Positions 11,007 to 23,908 of a stretch of 64,000 nt of DNA are shown piece after piece. The translations under genes and the position numbers were made by a program. The DNA is from Ascidia mentula (taxonomy: Eukaryota; Chordata; Ascidiacea; Phlebobranchia; Ascidiidae), in the NCBI GenBank assembly GCA_947561715.1, contig OX387204.1:6949001-7013000 (forward strand), read 5' to 3'. Position 1 is the stretch's first letter. Every line of letters begins with the position of its first letter. The notes below the pieces were generated by a model. It saw nothing but the letters and a program-made list of their open reading frames with translations, did no database searches and was not told where the DNA came from.

Positions 11007-12889
11007 TTAACGATTAGCAGCTTTGAGATGTCGTGTTTTCAACATTTCAGCTGCAGCCACATCATAAACTGATTGTTCAAACATTTTTACTATCTTCCCG
11101 TTCTTGAGTTTCTCTGTTCTCATTGGCCTGATGTTGCCCGACCACGATGAATGTGTAGAATAGAAAAACCATCGGCTCATCTGCATAATTTCCATTTCCA
11201 CGAACGACAGAATTTCTGACGGGTGAGTCCATTTTCCAGCTGTCCAGCAACTCTCCATGTTCTGCTTCAGAAATTGCTCAAGGTCCAGTTGAGGAGTCCG
11301 GGGATGATTTGAGTTTAGTCGCCGCAGTGAAGAGTGAATTTGTTTACCGAAGTCCTTGATGTTTGGAGGAGTAGCGACATAAACATTTTCCCACTTAAAA
11401 TTCCTCAAGCTTTTGACTATCCCCAGTGCGATGTCATCGGCCGTTATGAGACGCAGGTTATTGCATATCCTATCCTTTTTGTTCTCCGGACATTTCCTTG
11501 TAATCCAATCCCCAACGTTATACCTCCAATGAATAGATACAAAGTCCTCGCCCCGAAAAGACGTTTCGATGTAAGATTTCGCCGCGTAATAAAGACATTG
11601 TGGACGGCGCGAGGCGTCCTTTACCGCAGCATACAAGTTATCGTCAGTAAGTTGGTTGATCATATTTTTTTCTTTTTTCATTGGACTGAAATTAATATCT
11701 TTCCTTGCGACATTCAAAGCAGAGAGAGACGTGATTAGCAACGCACATTTAGCATCGGTTTTAAACTGGGTTGTTACGCGAAAGGTGTCTCCCAAATCAT
11801 GACGACCGCTTCGAAATTTTTCAAAAAATGTCGGAATATTGATGGAGTATTTTTTAGTTTGTGGCATTTTTTGCGATCCTGCAACCTGGCTGTAGCTTTT
11901 GCCGGTGACGTTGAAAACGCGCATTTTCGTTGTCGACTCGGCCGATCGTAAAGTCGATTCTCCTACAGGGTCAAACTGTAAAAAATTAAAACAAAAACAT
12001 TTTTTGGACATTAGGCCAGGTCTATCGGTTGGTTTTTCTTGTAAATTGCTTTGAGATGCACCGGAGTAAGTCTATCATGATGGTATGTTGTGTATAAGCA
12101 ATAATCCAGATAATTTTAAACATATAAAGTTTGCATTGGTAAGACTAAATTTACCACAAATGCTGCATCAAACGAACCGTTGCACGCTTCCCTCACTTCT
12201 TGAAGGGTAGCGCAGGAAACGAATTTGCATAAACGCTCCACGTCAACCCTCTGTTGAACCGGTATTTTCCCTCCCTTTGTCATGTGATGGCCAAAGAAAA
12301 ATGGGAGGACCAGAGTTCTAACACAATATTTTAATAAGTATTCATAATCTATTCTAACACGAGATATACTTGCAGCGATATTTTCTGCTTTCAAATTTCG
12401 ATAAAACACAGTTAACAAAACTTTTTTCGAAACAACATACCTGTTCAACCTAATGGCAATAAACACAGACTGCCAGAATTCTCGAAATTGATTGTTTGGT
12501 CCATGCATTAAAGCTGGATAGATAAATCTGGATCTATCCAACCTAATGGAAGGGTTAAGAGAGATTAAGTTGTAGATCTTGGAACCAGTACTCCAACACT
12601 TGGCGCAAGAATTGTTCGTAACAGTTCTGTTAAGCTTCTTTGAAAAGCTTCCAAAGTTGTTGAAAATGTTTTCTTTTCCCAAAAAGCTGAACGGCCCGGA
12701 CATGCTTGGAGTCGTGCCTAGGATACTTGCTTTAGCTTTCATCCGAGTAAGTGTGTTTAGAGCAATTTTTTTCTTCGCATAGCCTGGTGACTTGATATGA
12801 GAAGTCATGGCAATTTCGTAAGCCATACAAAACATTGAGAATACGACGCAGAAAACATACAGCTGTTTTTTACGAGCTAAAATACCCAT
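11007..12889 (-). CDS. O-fucosyltransferase-like type II membrane protein, copy 2 (3 exons, 526 aa)
   Basis: Exons are 12441-12889, 12155-12317 and 11007-11975; all junction phases equal those of copy 1. The protein differs from copy 1 at scattered residues and lacks one serine in the stem. All family signatures are present: N-terminal anchor, HGPNNQ, LNRTLVLPFF, FVSIHWRYNVGDW, YVATPP and SSWS. The flanking DNA on both sides is also duplicated relative to copy 1, so this is a recent segmental tandem duplication with an offset of about 5.75 kb between stop codons. No frameshift or premature stop is visible, so it looks functional. The function is inferred from fold-level motifs only. Confidence 0.78.
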
Positions 12890-14971
12890 AGATTTAGTGC
12901 AAAAAAAACTGCATACATAAACACAATGTATCAATGGGGTGCAGTCAGCGCACAGTGGTGATTGAGTGTGGTTTAGCTAGTTAACTATAGTCAGGCACAG
13001 GTTTCATCTCATTTGTATTTTGCAGCAAACGTGGATCCGTTGTCCACCAAACTAGCTGCAAACCACCGGAGACGTACAACTGTGGAGCACAGAATGGCCA
13101 AACAACTGCTCGGAAACGTATAGTCCTTATTGACTCGGTTGTCATTGACCAGTATTATTCATCAGCTGCACTGATGAGACCCTATTGTTTGAAGCAGTGT
13201 ACACGGTCTGCACCACCCAGATCATTAGGGGTCAATTTATTTTTGTTGAGACAGCCATGGAGGGGCGAAACGAGCAATGTTCGAAATGGGCAGTTAAAGA
13301 TTCATAAAAGTTTGGATTTTTCCAAATATTCTACATGTGGCTAGGTTTTTACTGAAACATTTTGTCCTATAGTACGCTTAGTCGTTTACTGCTTTGTGAA
13401 GCACTGTTTCAACCCAAAGCATATATATTGGCTTAAACCCCAAAATTATAGGCCCTCGCCAAAAGTTCGTCCCAGCTACGCCACTGCATTCATTTTTTTC
13501 GCCTGAAGCATTTAATTGCTGCTTCGACTATCACGTAAGTACTCGTCATATAATTTCATTTATCAATATTAAGCTTGTCAGTGTCTCGTCTAACCCCAGA
13601 CTGCCTTTCTACGAAGTGTTTCTCAACCATTTTAGTCCTCGGTTTGTTTCTGTCCCAGCGTTAATGCATGCTGACACAAATAAAACAAAGTGCCTTCTTA
13701 TTTCCGAGACTATAGGTTGACTGACAAATGAATGGAAGTTACGAACATTGGTTGCGAATGCTCATCTGTTACCGTTTCCTGGTTGGTGTGGACTGCGATA
13801 GATAGATTTTATTCATACGCAACGTGGCAAATATTAACCTTCGCTGAAGAATATTCTAGGCTACCTCTAGGGCTGCAGTTTTTAGGCTCTTGCGTCGCTT
13901 TCAAACGCACAATTTTGCAGAAACAATCGAATTACGTGTCGCTTTTTGCCACTATGTCCGAAAAAATGGATTGCGCCAATAAAGGAAAAAAAGTTTGGGT
14001 AAAACATGTCTCTATGTGATACAAAACTAGGGATGAGTTGACAGAATACAATTGTCTACTCTCATTACATCAATTGGACTGCGCACAGCGCGACGCCCAT
14101 CACAAGACTAGCGGCTCTCTTTGCTTCTATTGCCACGAGGCAAATCAAGGAGTAATGCTTTGAGCTTACATACATCAACAAAAAACTACGAAAGCTTTTC
14201 GCACCTAATTTAATGTAACTATATTTGCTATTTCCGAAATGAAAATGAATCTGCTATTTCTTTGATATCGCCCTATTTATTGCGATTCGTTCCGCAAATA
14301 AACAAGGCGACCAGTTGCGGTCAAACAACAGACAGAGGTCTCTGGTTTCAGACTTAGAACCCTGGTCCCGGATTTAAAAGAAGACCGGGTTCCAATCCTC
14401 TATTACTTCAACTTAGCTAGACACCTTATAATATAAACACCCAAGACAGTCCTGAGTCCGCGAACGACGGATATCACGGATTAAAGCCGTGACCAGCGAC
14501 GGTATCAAACCAAAAGAATACAACTTGTTTACTGACTGATTTGATGTTGGGTTCGTGGACACGCTTTACAAGGCTTCTTAACGCGAATAGCATGTTATCT
14601 AAGGCCTGTCGTTGTGTTAACACAACAGTTTATGAACCTGTTCTGGCCATGCAGACAATAGGCGGCAACTGGCAGCAAGCGGCTTGCTGCAGGCCTTAGC
14701 GTATAGTGTTAAAGAGTCGTCATTCCATGTTTAGAAGATTAGGATAGTCCTAAAACAATTTTGCAACGAAGACGCAGTAATATTACATAGGAATTGTGCA
14801 TACGTGTTTTACCCAGTTTATGATAAGAATGAGTTGCAACTCCAGAACAATCTTGCCAAATTGCCAACTTTATACAAGAAACTCGTGGCGAACAAATAGT
14901 TGATGGTCAAGGATGTATTGGAAAATATTGTGTTTTGTGTGACAAAAAAATGGGGCTCTGTAACAGTATCT
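12890..14971. other. Intergenic segment upstream of copy 2 (duplicate of 7136-9610)
   Basis: Closely similar to the region upstream of copy 1. An open frame of 95 codons at 13732-14019 is broken in the homologous sequence near 7985-8275, so it is not supported as a gene. The segment ends at the joint between GTAACAGT and the minisatellite. Confidence 0.6.
13164..13212 (+). ncRNA. Decayed type I hammerhead ribozyme motif (duplicate)
   Basis: Carried along with the segmental duplication of 7410-7458. AGCTGCA, CTGATGA (13171-13177), GAA (13191-13193) and GGTC before TGCA are kept, and the same stem II and stem III damage is present, so the decay predates the duplication. Confidence 0.5.
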
Positions 14972-15345
14972 AGAGGACTATTTTAATTATCATACGCGTG
15001 GTGGAGCTAGAGGACTATTTTCAATGACATCCGCGTGATGGAGCTAGAGGAGTATTTCAAATAACATCCGCGTTGTAGAGCTAGAGGACTATTTTAAATA
15101 TTATCCACGCGGTTGAGCTAGAGGACTATTTTAAATATTATCCACGCGGTTGAGCTAGAGGACTATTTTAAATATTATCCACGCGGTTGAGCTAGAGGAC
15201 TATTTTAAATATTATCCACGCGGTTGAGCTAGAGGACTATTTTAAATATTATCCACGCGGTTGAGCTAGAGGACTATTTTAAATATTATCCACGCGGTTG
15301 AGCTAGAGGACTATTTTAAATACCATCCGTGTGGTGCAGCTGAAG
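14972..15345. repeat. 37-bp minisatellite with six perfect units
   Basis: Units at 15081-15302 are six identical 37-mers (CTAGAGGACTATTTTAAATA then TTATCCACGCGGTTGAG), flanked by variant units. It corresponds only to the right arm of the 9.6-10.6 kb structure; the left arm and the hAT-like centre are missing here. Confidence 0.9.
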
Positions 15346-15797
15346 GACTGTTCAAAATAACATCCAAGTAAGCTTGACATAATGCTTCTCTGGCATTTAC
15401 TCAAATAATTTTAAAGTTTCAACAGTTTAATTAAACATCTCGGTAACAGGAAATATTTCAAACAAACCAATTTGCCCCAAACAGGCGAAGTATCTCGTAG
15501 CATTAACAACAATTAACTGAAACTGGGTCAAAGCATCCATGAATGTCAGCATACAGAACGCAAGACGTATAATGTAAGTCGAATAAATGCAGTTGTCACT
15601 GAATTGTGTCCGCTTGACTGCTGTGATGTTGAACAAACGGGCCACAGGTAATAACTGAAAAAAATATTAAGGTTTCGGTTATATTCTTTGAGCAGATATC
15701 TTAAAGCTAAGCCTCTGATGGAAGCAAATCTTTAGCAAATTTTAAACGATATAAATTATTTTATTTGTCAGAAATCAACCCTGCTCGTGTAGAGGGT

Positions 15798-17687
15798 TTA
15801 ACGATTAGCAGCTTTGAGATGTCGTGTTTTCAACATTTCAGCTGCAGCCACATCATAAACTGATTCTTCAAACATGTTTACTGTCTTCCCATTCTTAAGT
15901 TTCTCTGTTCTCATTGGCCTGATGTTGCCCGACCACGTTGAATATGCTGAATAGAAAAACCATCGACTCATCTGCATAATTTCCATTTCCACAAACGACA
16001 GAATTTCTGACGGATGAGTCCAGTTTCCAGCTGTCCAGCAACTCTCCATGTTCTGCTTCAGAAATTGCTCAAGGTCCAGTTGTGGAGTCCGGGGAAGATT
16101 TGAGTTAAGTCGCCGCAGTGAATAGTGAATTTGTTTACCGAAGTCCTTGATATTTGGAGGAGTAGCGACGTAAACATTTTTCCACGTAAAATTCCTCAAG
16201 CTTTTTACTATCCCAAGTGCGATGTCATCGGCCGTTATGAGACGCAGGTTATTACATATCTTATGTTTTTTGTTCTCCAGACATTTTCTTGTAATCCAAT
16301 CCCCAATGTTATACCTCCAATGAACAGATACAAAGTCCTCGCCCCGAAAAGAAGTTTCGATGTAAGATTTCGCCGCGTAATAAAGACATTGTGGACGGCG
16401 CGAGGCGTCCTTTACCGCAGCATACAAGTTATCGTCAGTAAGTTGGTTGATCTTACTTTTTTCTTTTTTCATTGGACTGGAATTAATGTCTTTCCTTGCG
16501 ACATTCAAGGCAGAGAGAGACGTAATTAGCAACGCACATTTGGCATCGGTTTTGAACTGGGTTGTTACGCGGATGGTGTCTCCAAACTCAGGACGACCGT
16601 TTCGAAATTTTTCAAAAAAAGTCGGAATATTGATGGAGTATTTTTCAATTTGTGGCATTTTTTGCGATCCTGCAACTTGGCTGTAGCTTTTGCCGGTAAC
16701 GTTGAAAACACGCATTTTCGTTGTCGACTCGACCAATCGTAAAGTCGTTGCTGCTACGGGGCCAAACTGTAAAAAATCAGAACAAATTTTTTTTTTATAA
16801 TAAAACGAGGCCTATCGGTTTTGAAACTGCGTTATTCACTTTTAAATTACTTTGAGATGCACCGGGGTAAGCCTATTATGAAAATAAGTTGTGTATAATC
16901 AATAATCCAGATAATTTTCAACATATGACGTTTGCATTGGTAGGACTTAATTTACCACAAATGCTGCATCAAACGAACCGTTACACGCTTCCCTCACTTC
17001 TTGAAGGGTAGCGCAGGAAACGAATTCGCATAAACGCTCTACGTCAACCCTCTGTTGAACCGGTATTTTCCCTCCTTTTGTCATGTGATGGCCAAAGAAA
17101 AATGGGAGGACCAGAGTTCTAACACAATATTTTAGTATTCATAATCTATTCTAACACGAGATATACATGCAGCGATATTTTCTGCTTTCAAATTTCGATA
17201 AAACACAGTTAACAGAAACTTTTTTCGAAACAACATACCTGTTCAACCTAATGGCAATAAACACAGACTGCCAGAATTCTCGAAATTGATTGTTTGGTCC
17301 ATGCATTAAAGCTGGATAGATAAATCTGGATCTATCCAACCTAATGGAAGGGTTAAGAGAGATTAAGTTGTAGGTTGTGGAACCAGTACTCCAACACTTG
17401 GCGCAAGAATTGTTCGTAACAGTTCCGTTAAGCTTCTTTGAAATGCTCCCAAATTTGTTGGACATGTTTGTTTTACCCAGAAAGCTAAACGGTCTGGAAA
17501 AAGTGCTTGGAGCCGTCTCTAAAATACTTGCTTTATCTTTCATCCAAGTAAGTGGATTTAATCCAATTTTTCTCTCCGTGAAGCCTGATGACATGATTTG
17601 AGAAGTCATGGTTACGTAGGTCATCAAAAACATGGAGAATAGGATGCAGAAAACAAACAGCTGTTTTTTACCAATCAAATTACCCAT
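15798..17687 (-). CDS. O-fucosyltransferase-like type II membrane protein, copy 3 (3 exons, 526 aa)
   Basis: Exons are 17239-17687, 16956-17118 and 15798-16766, with the same phases as copies 1 and 2. The anchor and stem are the most divergent part (start MGNLIGKKQLFVFCILF), while the catalytic half is almost unchanged. HWRYNIGDW, YVATPP and STWS replace the corresponding motifs with conservative changes. The pattern of a fast stem and slow catalytic domain is usual for glycosyltransferases. Sequence similarity to the other copies ends about 100-200 bp upstream of the start, so this copy marks the edge of the duplicated block. Confidence 0.78.
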
Positions 17688-18210
17688 AGTATAAAAACAC
17701 GAAAAACTACATGAACACAATAAATCAATAGGGTGCAGGCAGTGCCCACTGGTGGCTGAGTCTGGTTTAGCCGGTTAACTATAGTCAGACACAGGTTTTT
17801 CTGTCTTTGTTGTATTTTACATCAAACGTGGATCCGTTGGCTACAGAACTAGCTACAAACCACCGGAGACCAAAGTGCACATAATGCCCAAACTTGGTCT
17901 GGGGCAGCAGTTTTTTAAACCTTTTCAACCATTTTTCAGCGCACAATTTAGCACTAAACAAACGAACCACGTATCACTTCTGCCGTTATGTCCAAGGAAA
18001 CGAATTGTTAAAAATAATGGAAAGTTTTTGTAAAACGTTTCTGGTACAAAACTAGGGGTATGTCTTAGGCTCAGTGCATCAAAGTAGTCAGTAAGGGATA
18101 TAAGTAATATGGCGTTAACGGACGTGGCAAACGTGGAAAAAGTCTGCCTAGTGCGGAAATAAATACAAAGCAGAGGAACATTACGGTGCCTCCACAAAAA
18201 CAAAGGAAGA

Positions 18211-18452
18211 TACTTTTACACCGGGTCACAAAGTTTTTCCAAACTTGATCCACATATTAGCCTATGTAACATAGAAATCTGTGTGAATATTAACGCTACG
18301 ATTTCGTGCAGTATTTCAGGTTTAATTTATAAACAAAAATAACAGGTGGTGGCCCTGTTTACACCTAAATGAAATTCGCACAGATTTCTGTTTTACACAG
18401 ACTAATGCGTGGATCAAGTTTGGAAAAAACTGTGTGACCCGGTGTAGTAGTA
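18211..18452. mobile_element. MITE with terminal inverted repeats, TA-flanked (about 240 bp)
   Basis: The left end contains ACACCGGGTCACAAAGTTTT then TCCAAACTTGATCCAC, and the right end carries the same sequence inverted, with CAGATTTCTG also mirrored further in. Similarity extends outwards to TACT, consistent with a TA target site. No coding frame is present. Confidence 0.7.
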
Positions 18453-19528
18453 TTTTCCCAAAAACAAAACGACTAACAAGCAAATCGGGAAATCAACTCA
18501 AGCGTGAAGAAAAGTGTTAGTTCGATGTGTAATTTTTCGCCAAAAAAGCTAAACCAGGTAACACATACAGTATCTAGATAGAACAATGTCCATCCATGTA
18601 ATAAAATCATTTTCAAATAACCACTTAACTAAACCATTCAACCTGATTCAACCAACATGGCTTCCTGTTTTATGATTCAGTATTCTATCATGTTATTTGA
18701 CGTATTATTCAGCCAGATAGTTCGAAACGTTTGCTTATAATAATTATGCATAATATATTTGGCTTTTCTATTGCGTGTAATTAACTATACGTTTTCTGAA
18801 TACCTTTTTTATTGTAATTATGCTATTTCCCAAACATCGAATGAATTATCGTGAGCCATTGACTATAACACAAAACATATTGCAAGAATCACATCTTTAT
18901 CGTCTGCAGTGTGTTTCCTATCAGCCTAATGTGTTCACAATTCTTGCATGTTTAGTAGGGTTTGACCGTGCTGGCATACTCCATGTACTTGTTCTTTTAC
19001 AGCCTGCTGACTTTGCAACAGGCGTAAGGTTATTCTATGCTTTATGAATTACTACCTTTGGTTCGTTTACATTTCAGTTCTCCAAGACAACCCTGTTGTG
19101 TTATAGTTCCGCTTTTACTGCAACATTTTCGCTACAAATGTCCACGCTAAACTTCTGCATATATTTCACCGAAACCGCGCCGCGAAATGGGCATTTTAAA
19201 GTCTATGCAACAGCAAAACATAACGTCCGTGGCATTGTTAGCTCAGCTTTTACATCAAGCGGTTTATGAACAGAGGCGCAATACACAGTGATATGCTTCA
19301 GCAATCACGCACGTCAAGCGATGTGACGAACTTGACTGTTCGCTCCACCGTATTCGTTTTGTCGAACTTAATTACGTCTTTACCAGGGTCCGGCAAACTT
19401 TTCCATTCTCACGGACCACGGACAAGAGTGTCAACAATACTGGTTATGAACCTATTTACATGTAAATAATGTTTAAAAGTTACAACCGAAATGAAAAGTA
19501 AACAACTGTTAAATTTGTGTTGTAAAGC

Positions 19529-19548
19529 TCTCTCTCTCTCTCCCTCAC
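19529..19548. repeat. CT microsatellite
   Basis: A short run of CT dinucleotides interrupted once. No function is inferred. Confidence 0.7.
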
Positions 19549-19729
19549 AATCATTCTATTACTTCGAACTCTTCGGGTTAGTGCAGTTACTAAATAAATA
19601 GATGCAAAGTCCTGATGTTACTTGTATTACAAAACACGTAGGATTTTAAGTGAGTATCAGCAAGATAATGGCAGTGTTGTTGAACCAAATTGCAAAATTC
19701 TATGCATCTAATATGTGGTGAAGCAAGAG

Positions 19730-20076
19730 CAGAGCCCTTCAACCTGGGTTACGCGGAACCCTAGTGTCCCGGAAGCATTCTCAGAAGACCCGTTAACTTT
19801 AAGCTTTCCATGCAAGTCACTAAATTATGACATTGACAACATTTAATACTGCGTTACACTGGGAATAAACCTTAAATGTACGAAGAGCTAGTTTGTGGAA
19901 TACATATATATTTCTTTCTGTGTGACAAAAAATTGGGATACCGCAATATTTATTTTCAATAACATCCGTGTTATGGAGCTAGAGGACTGAACCTCATTTG
20001 TTTGTCCTTGACGGAACCCCTGGTAGTGCTTCCGGAATACTGGGGTTCCGCGTAACCCACAGGTTGAAGAGTTCTG
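19730..20076. mobile_element. hAT-like non-autonomous element with imperfect 8-bp target duplication
   Basis: The ends are CAGAGCCCTTCAACCTGGGT and the inverse of CAGAACTCTTCAACCTGTGG, typical hAT/Charlie-style ends. Flanking 8-mers AGCAAGAG and ATCAAGAC agree at six positions. An internal stretch at about 19967-19990 is a single unit of the 37-bp minisatellite seen at 9.6 and 15 kb. Confidence 0.75.
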
Positions 20077-23000
20077 ATCAAGACTACCATTATAAAATCA
20101 CCCAACTAACTGCTTGTGTACTTAAATGAATCCTAATTTACCGTCGGTGCGGGTTAATTTATTACCCGTATCCTTATGTATATTATGTTAAAACTAAATT
20201 GATTTCTCCTGGTGAGGGGTGCATACATTTGCCTTATTAGAAATTCTTTTTGTTTATTTGTTCCTTCCAATACCTTTATACATTGCTAAGATTTTATAAA
20301 TCTTGCGTAACCTAATATTACATTTTAAACACCTTACAACGCAACGGTTCGGTAATTTCGAATAAATTAAGTTACTTAATTAAATTACCCTCATTTGGGT
20401 TTGAAATGTTTGTGACGCAACACTTGCCTTGTATAAGATTGGACCAGATTGCACCAAACAAAACTCAAAGGTTTTTTTGTTTTTTCCCTTTACTGTACAT
20501 ATGGGTAAATCAAAATATTGGAAATCACTCGGCCAAGTTTAGGAGTCATTTGTCGTTGTGATCGTGTTTCTTTCTGATATAAATATTTCGCCAACAAGTA
20601 GGCATCGTCACTATCACTTATTCCAATAAAATGTTGCGCATAAGACTGTTTGCTGATTCTGATACTCTATCAAGAGTTCACTTGCAAAATGTAGAAACAG
20701 ATTGACATGTAAACTTAGCTCGCACTGTTATAAACTAATGAGTTCGTATGCGAAAAATATAATTTTATGAAATTGGCGACTGCATATAAATCAGAATTAA
20801 ACACATTTGCAGATAGGTACAAGATATCCGCTCCAAATACCGCTATCTGATTCATGTTTCTGTCAACACGTTTATTAAACGAATACTTGTGGAACATGGG
20901 CGGGTATGTTATTCAGTTACAAATCCCGTGTAATAGGTTTTCAAAAACGCACAAGTGCTTCGGTTGGAATGCAGGTTGGATGCTGTATTTACTGTTTGTA
21001 CGCTTTGGACGTCGGGTTTTGGTGGGTACGAACGCACGAACAACAAACCGTAAAGTCGACCTTTGCCGCGATGACATTTAAAGTGAAACTGCACGTCCAA
21101 AAAAGGCACGGCGGAGAACAATGTGTCCATTATTACATTGCCTCGTGAACTGAATTACACAACGAGAAGATATAAAATTGGAAATTTGTAGCTCGGTTTT
21201 TCGTATATAGCCAAATTTCTACAAATCCAAGAAAATGGCTGTTATGTAATTTATTCATTCATTATTCGTCACCATCTTGTTGAAGACGTTTGCAAACTAT
21301 CAAATGTGGCAAACACCAGAATCATGTGAAATTCAGTTGATTCAAAAAATTTTTTTTTTGCTTATTGATCATATAAACATAAGCTTACTTATCGAAGTGT
21401 GTAAAATTGAGTTACACATGAAGGCAAACAAAATCGTAATTTGGATGTTGGTTATGATATTAAAATACAGCATTCTCTTCAGGTAGGGCTCAAAAATTTT
21501 ATTACCTAAAAAAAACTTGTGGTGTAGTCTAAAAGTTTAAAAGAAAAACCCCAATTCCGAAAATACGCATACCTTGCATTGAACCCCGTTGTGACGTTGT
21601 AAAGTGTGCTATCTTCGTATGTGGATAATGTTTTTCAGGAACCAAGAGCCACAGGCCATCTTTGACGTGAAACTTCATGGGTTTTCTTCCAAATCATGGG
21701 TTTGTCTCCCAAAGTATTACAACTAAGACCGCCCCCACTTGATTAAGTAAAAGTAGTACAAGAGTGCTCACCTATAATAGCAGTTAGGATGACGTGCGTG
21801 CGACCAACACGAAATTTTTGTAAGTTACAAAGGCAATGCCAATGTCAAGTATATATTGCTTGATAGCAGAGTCGTGATACTCTGAGTAATGATAATCCCA
21901 AGGGTCAGCTGTTTCCTGCGGCTGTTAAATCCTATTGATTTTTGATAGGCGCGAAATATATTGAAGCGAAAATTCGGCAAGCAATGGAAAAGTAGTTTCT
22001 GCACAAGAGTGTACCGCACATGAAGCTTGTTTACTTTAGTATGTTATGAAACACACCCATTTCTTTCCATACTTTTTTCAAAACAGTGTTTAGATTAGAC
22101 GCAAAAAAACGAAACGAATATTTTGATTTGGTCGATTCGCCCGCGGGGCAATTGAACCGGTAACGATGTCTTTTGTCTGTAATGTAGAACTCACGCAATA
22201 TGCTCGTTTGCCAAATGCCAACATTTCAAATTTTGGAAAATTGCTGGTTCGTTTGAAATAGTTTTGAATACATTCACGAAAGATTGAAAGCTTCAGCACT
22301 TCGATAATGCCACATCAGATAAAATCTAAGAAGTGACAGTCCAAAATGTGAATGTCAAAATCGATAAAGACCCTGTCAATGTAATATAATAGTTGTGGAC
22401 AAAGTTTAACACGTCAAATCGTTTCAATGCATCAATACCCCAAAAAGTGTGGACATTTATAGGTTTCTAAAATCACACAAAGCGCTTGGGTTGAAATGCC
22501 AAGTATTTATGTTCGGTAGCTTTATTCTAAGCTAGGGTTGTACGCAACATTTGTAGGAAAGTTATTGCTTCGTCATCGGGGTATTGGAGAAACGAATTAG
22601 GACAACGCACCTTCAATATAGATCTGCAGACTGGAACACTACCACGACCAGGTTTCAATGTTATTGTTTCCGTTACTTCTAACTGTATACATTATTGGAC
22701 GGTATGTGAACTTTCATCCACTAATAAAATCTATAATTGCATATTTTCTTAGTGGCTTCGTCGATAATCAAATACTTGTTACATTACTGATAACAGCCCT
22801 GGACGCTTTCCAAATTTAAGTTTTCGGCGATATTTGCCGAATGTTTTTGCAAACAACGACCTTTGTGATTTATGTGGCTTGTCTGAGGCCAAACACGTGC
22901 GAAACTGTGCTGTGACTGATTTTATATTGACGCTCAAAAAGCAAATAACTTGGTAACAATGCACACGAAGTCTACTCGGTTGAAAAAGGTAAAAGGTGTA

Positions 23001-23908
23001 TCCCTGTTTAAAATTTTCCGCTAGTGATGAATTTTATTATTGGATCTAAGTTGCGTGCAAGGACAGAAAACTAAATTTTCAACGAAACTTGAGCCGTGCA
23101 TTTTTCGCATCATTGGGCATCACGCACAACGTCAGGCCTTTACAGGAGTGAGGAATTTTGACTTAAGCCAACGGGTTTTGAAACCGAAAGACACTATAAA
23201 TAATACCCAACTTAAATTAGCCCTACAGCCAGGACCGATTTGAAGTCGACCTTTTTTGTCCTTGCTGGGTCACCTTTCAGAGTGATTTAGTCAAATAGGT
23301 CAAACGTGCCTGGGGTTTGCCTGTATTGCATTTGTGTGGAATTGTTATGCGCAAATTCATAGTGTCTTAAAATAACAAGCATGTAGAAATTGAGAAAAAA
23401 AAGTTTCAAAAAGTCATGTTTTGTATTATTTTGCTGTTGCAAGAATTCGTTGTGCTCCGGAGGACGAAAGATATGTAAAGCTAATCGTTCACCTGGTGCT
23501 CCATTACACTTTATGTACAACACTGTCGGCATTTGTAGGCATATATGTTGATCTTTGGATTCATAAAACTAATTAATGCATAAATGTCATATTTTTATGT
23601 CACTGACGCCGAATGGGTTGTTGTGTTATGTTTTATTTCCAATATATCGTCTCTGCTGGCGTTGGTCCATGTCTGACCATGTCAAAGCAAGTTTTTTTGC
23701 CTTCAGTGTATATTGTGCAACGTTGTTTCACCCGCCTGACTGGGTCGGTCACTTCCTCTCTGACCATCGTTCGCTTTTGCAAGTGTTGTGCCGGGTATTC
23801 TATTTGATTCGGTTGCCACGTAAAGTGCTAATGTGGAAAGGCCTAAAGTTAACGTTGCCTGTCTGATGGCTTGATATATAGGCACTTGATAAGAATAAAA
23901 TTGTAAAT
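20077..23908. other. Intergenic, nothing convincing
   Basis: AT-rich sequence. Open frames here are short, overlap on both strands and have no recognisable motif or splice context. I see no RNA gene or repeat with clear boundaries. Confidence 0.5.

Noticed and set aside
13732..14019. 95-codon open frame on the plus strand
   Set aside because: The homologous sequence upstream of copy 1 has stops and frameshifts in this frame, so it is not maintained as coding.
23576..23866. 96-codon open frame on the plus strand
   Set aside because: No start context, splice signal or family motif; overlapping frames on both strands are equally long, as expected by chance.
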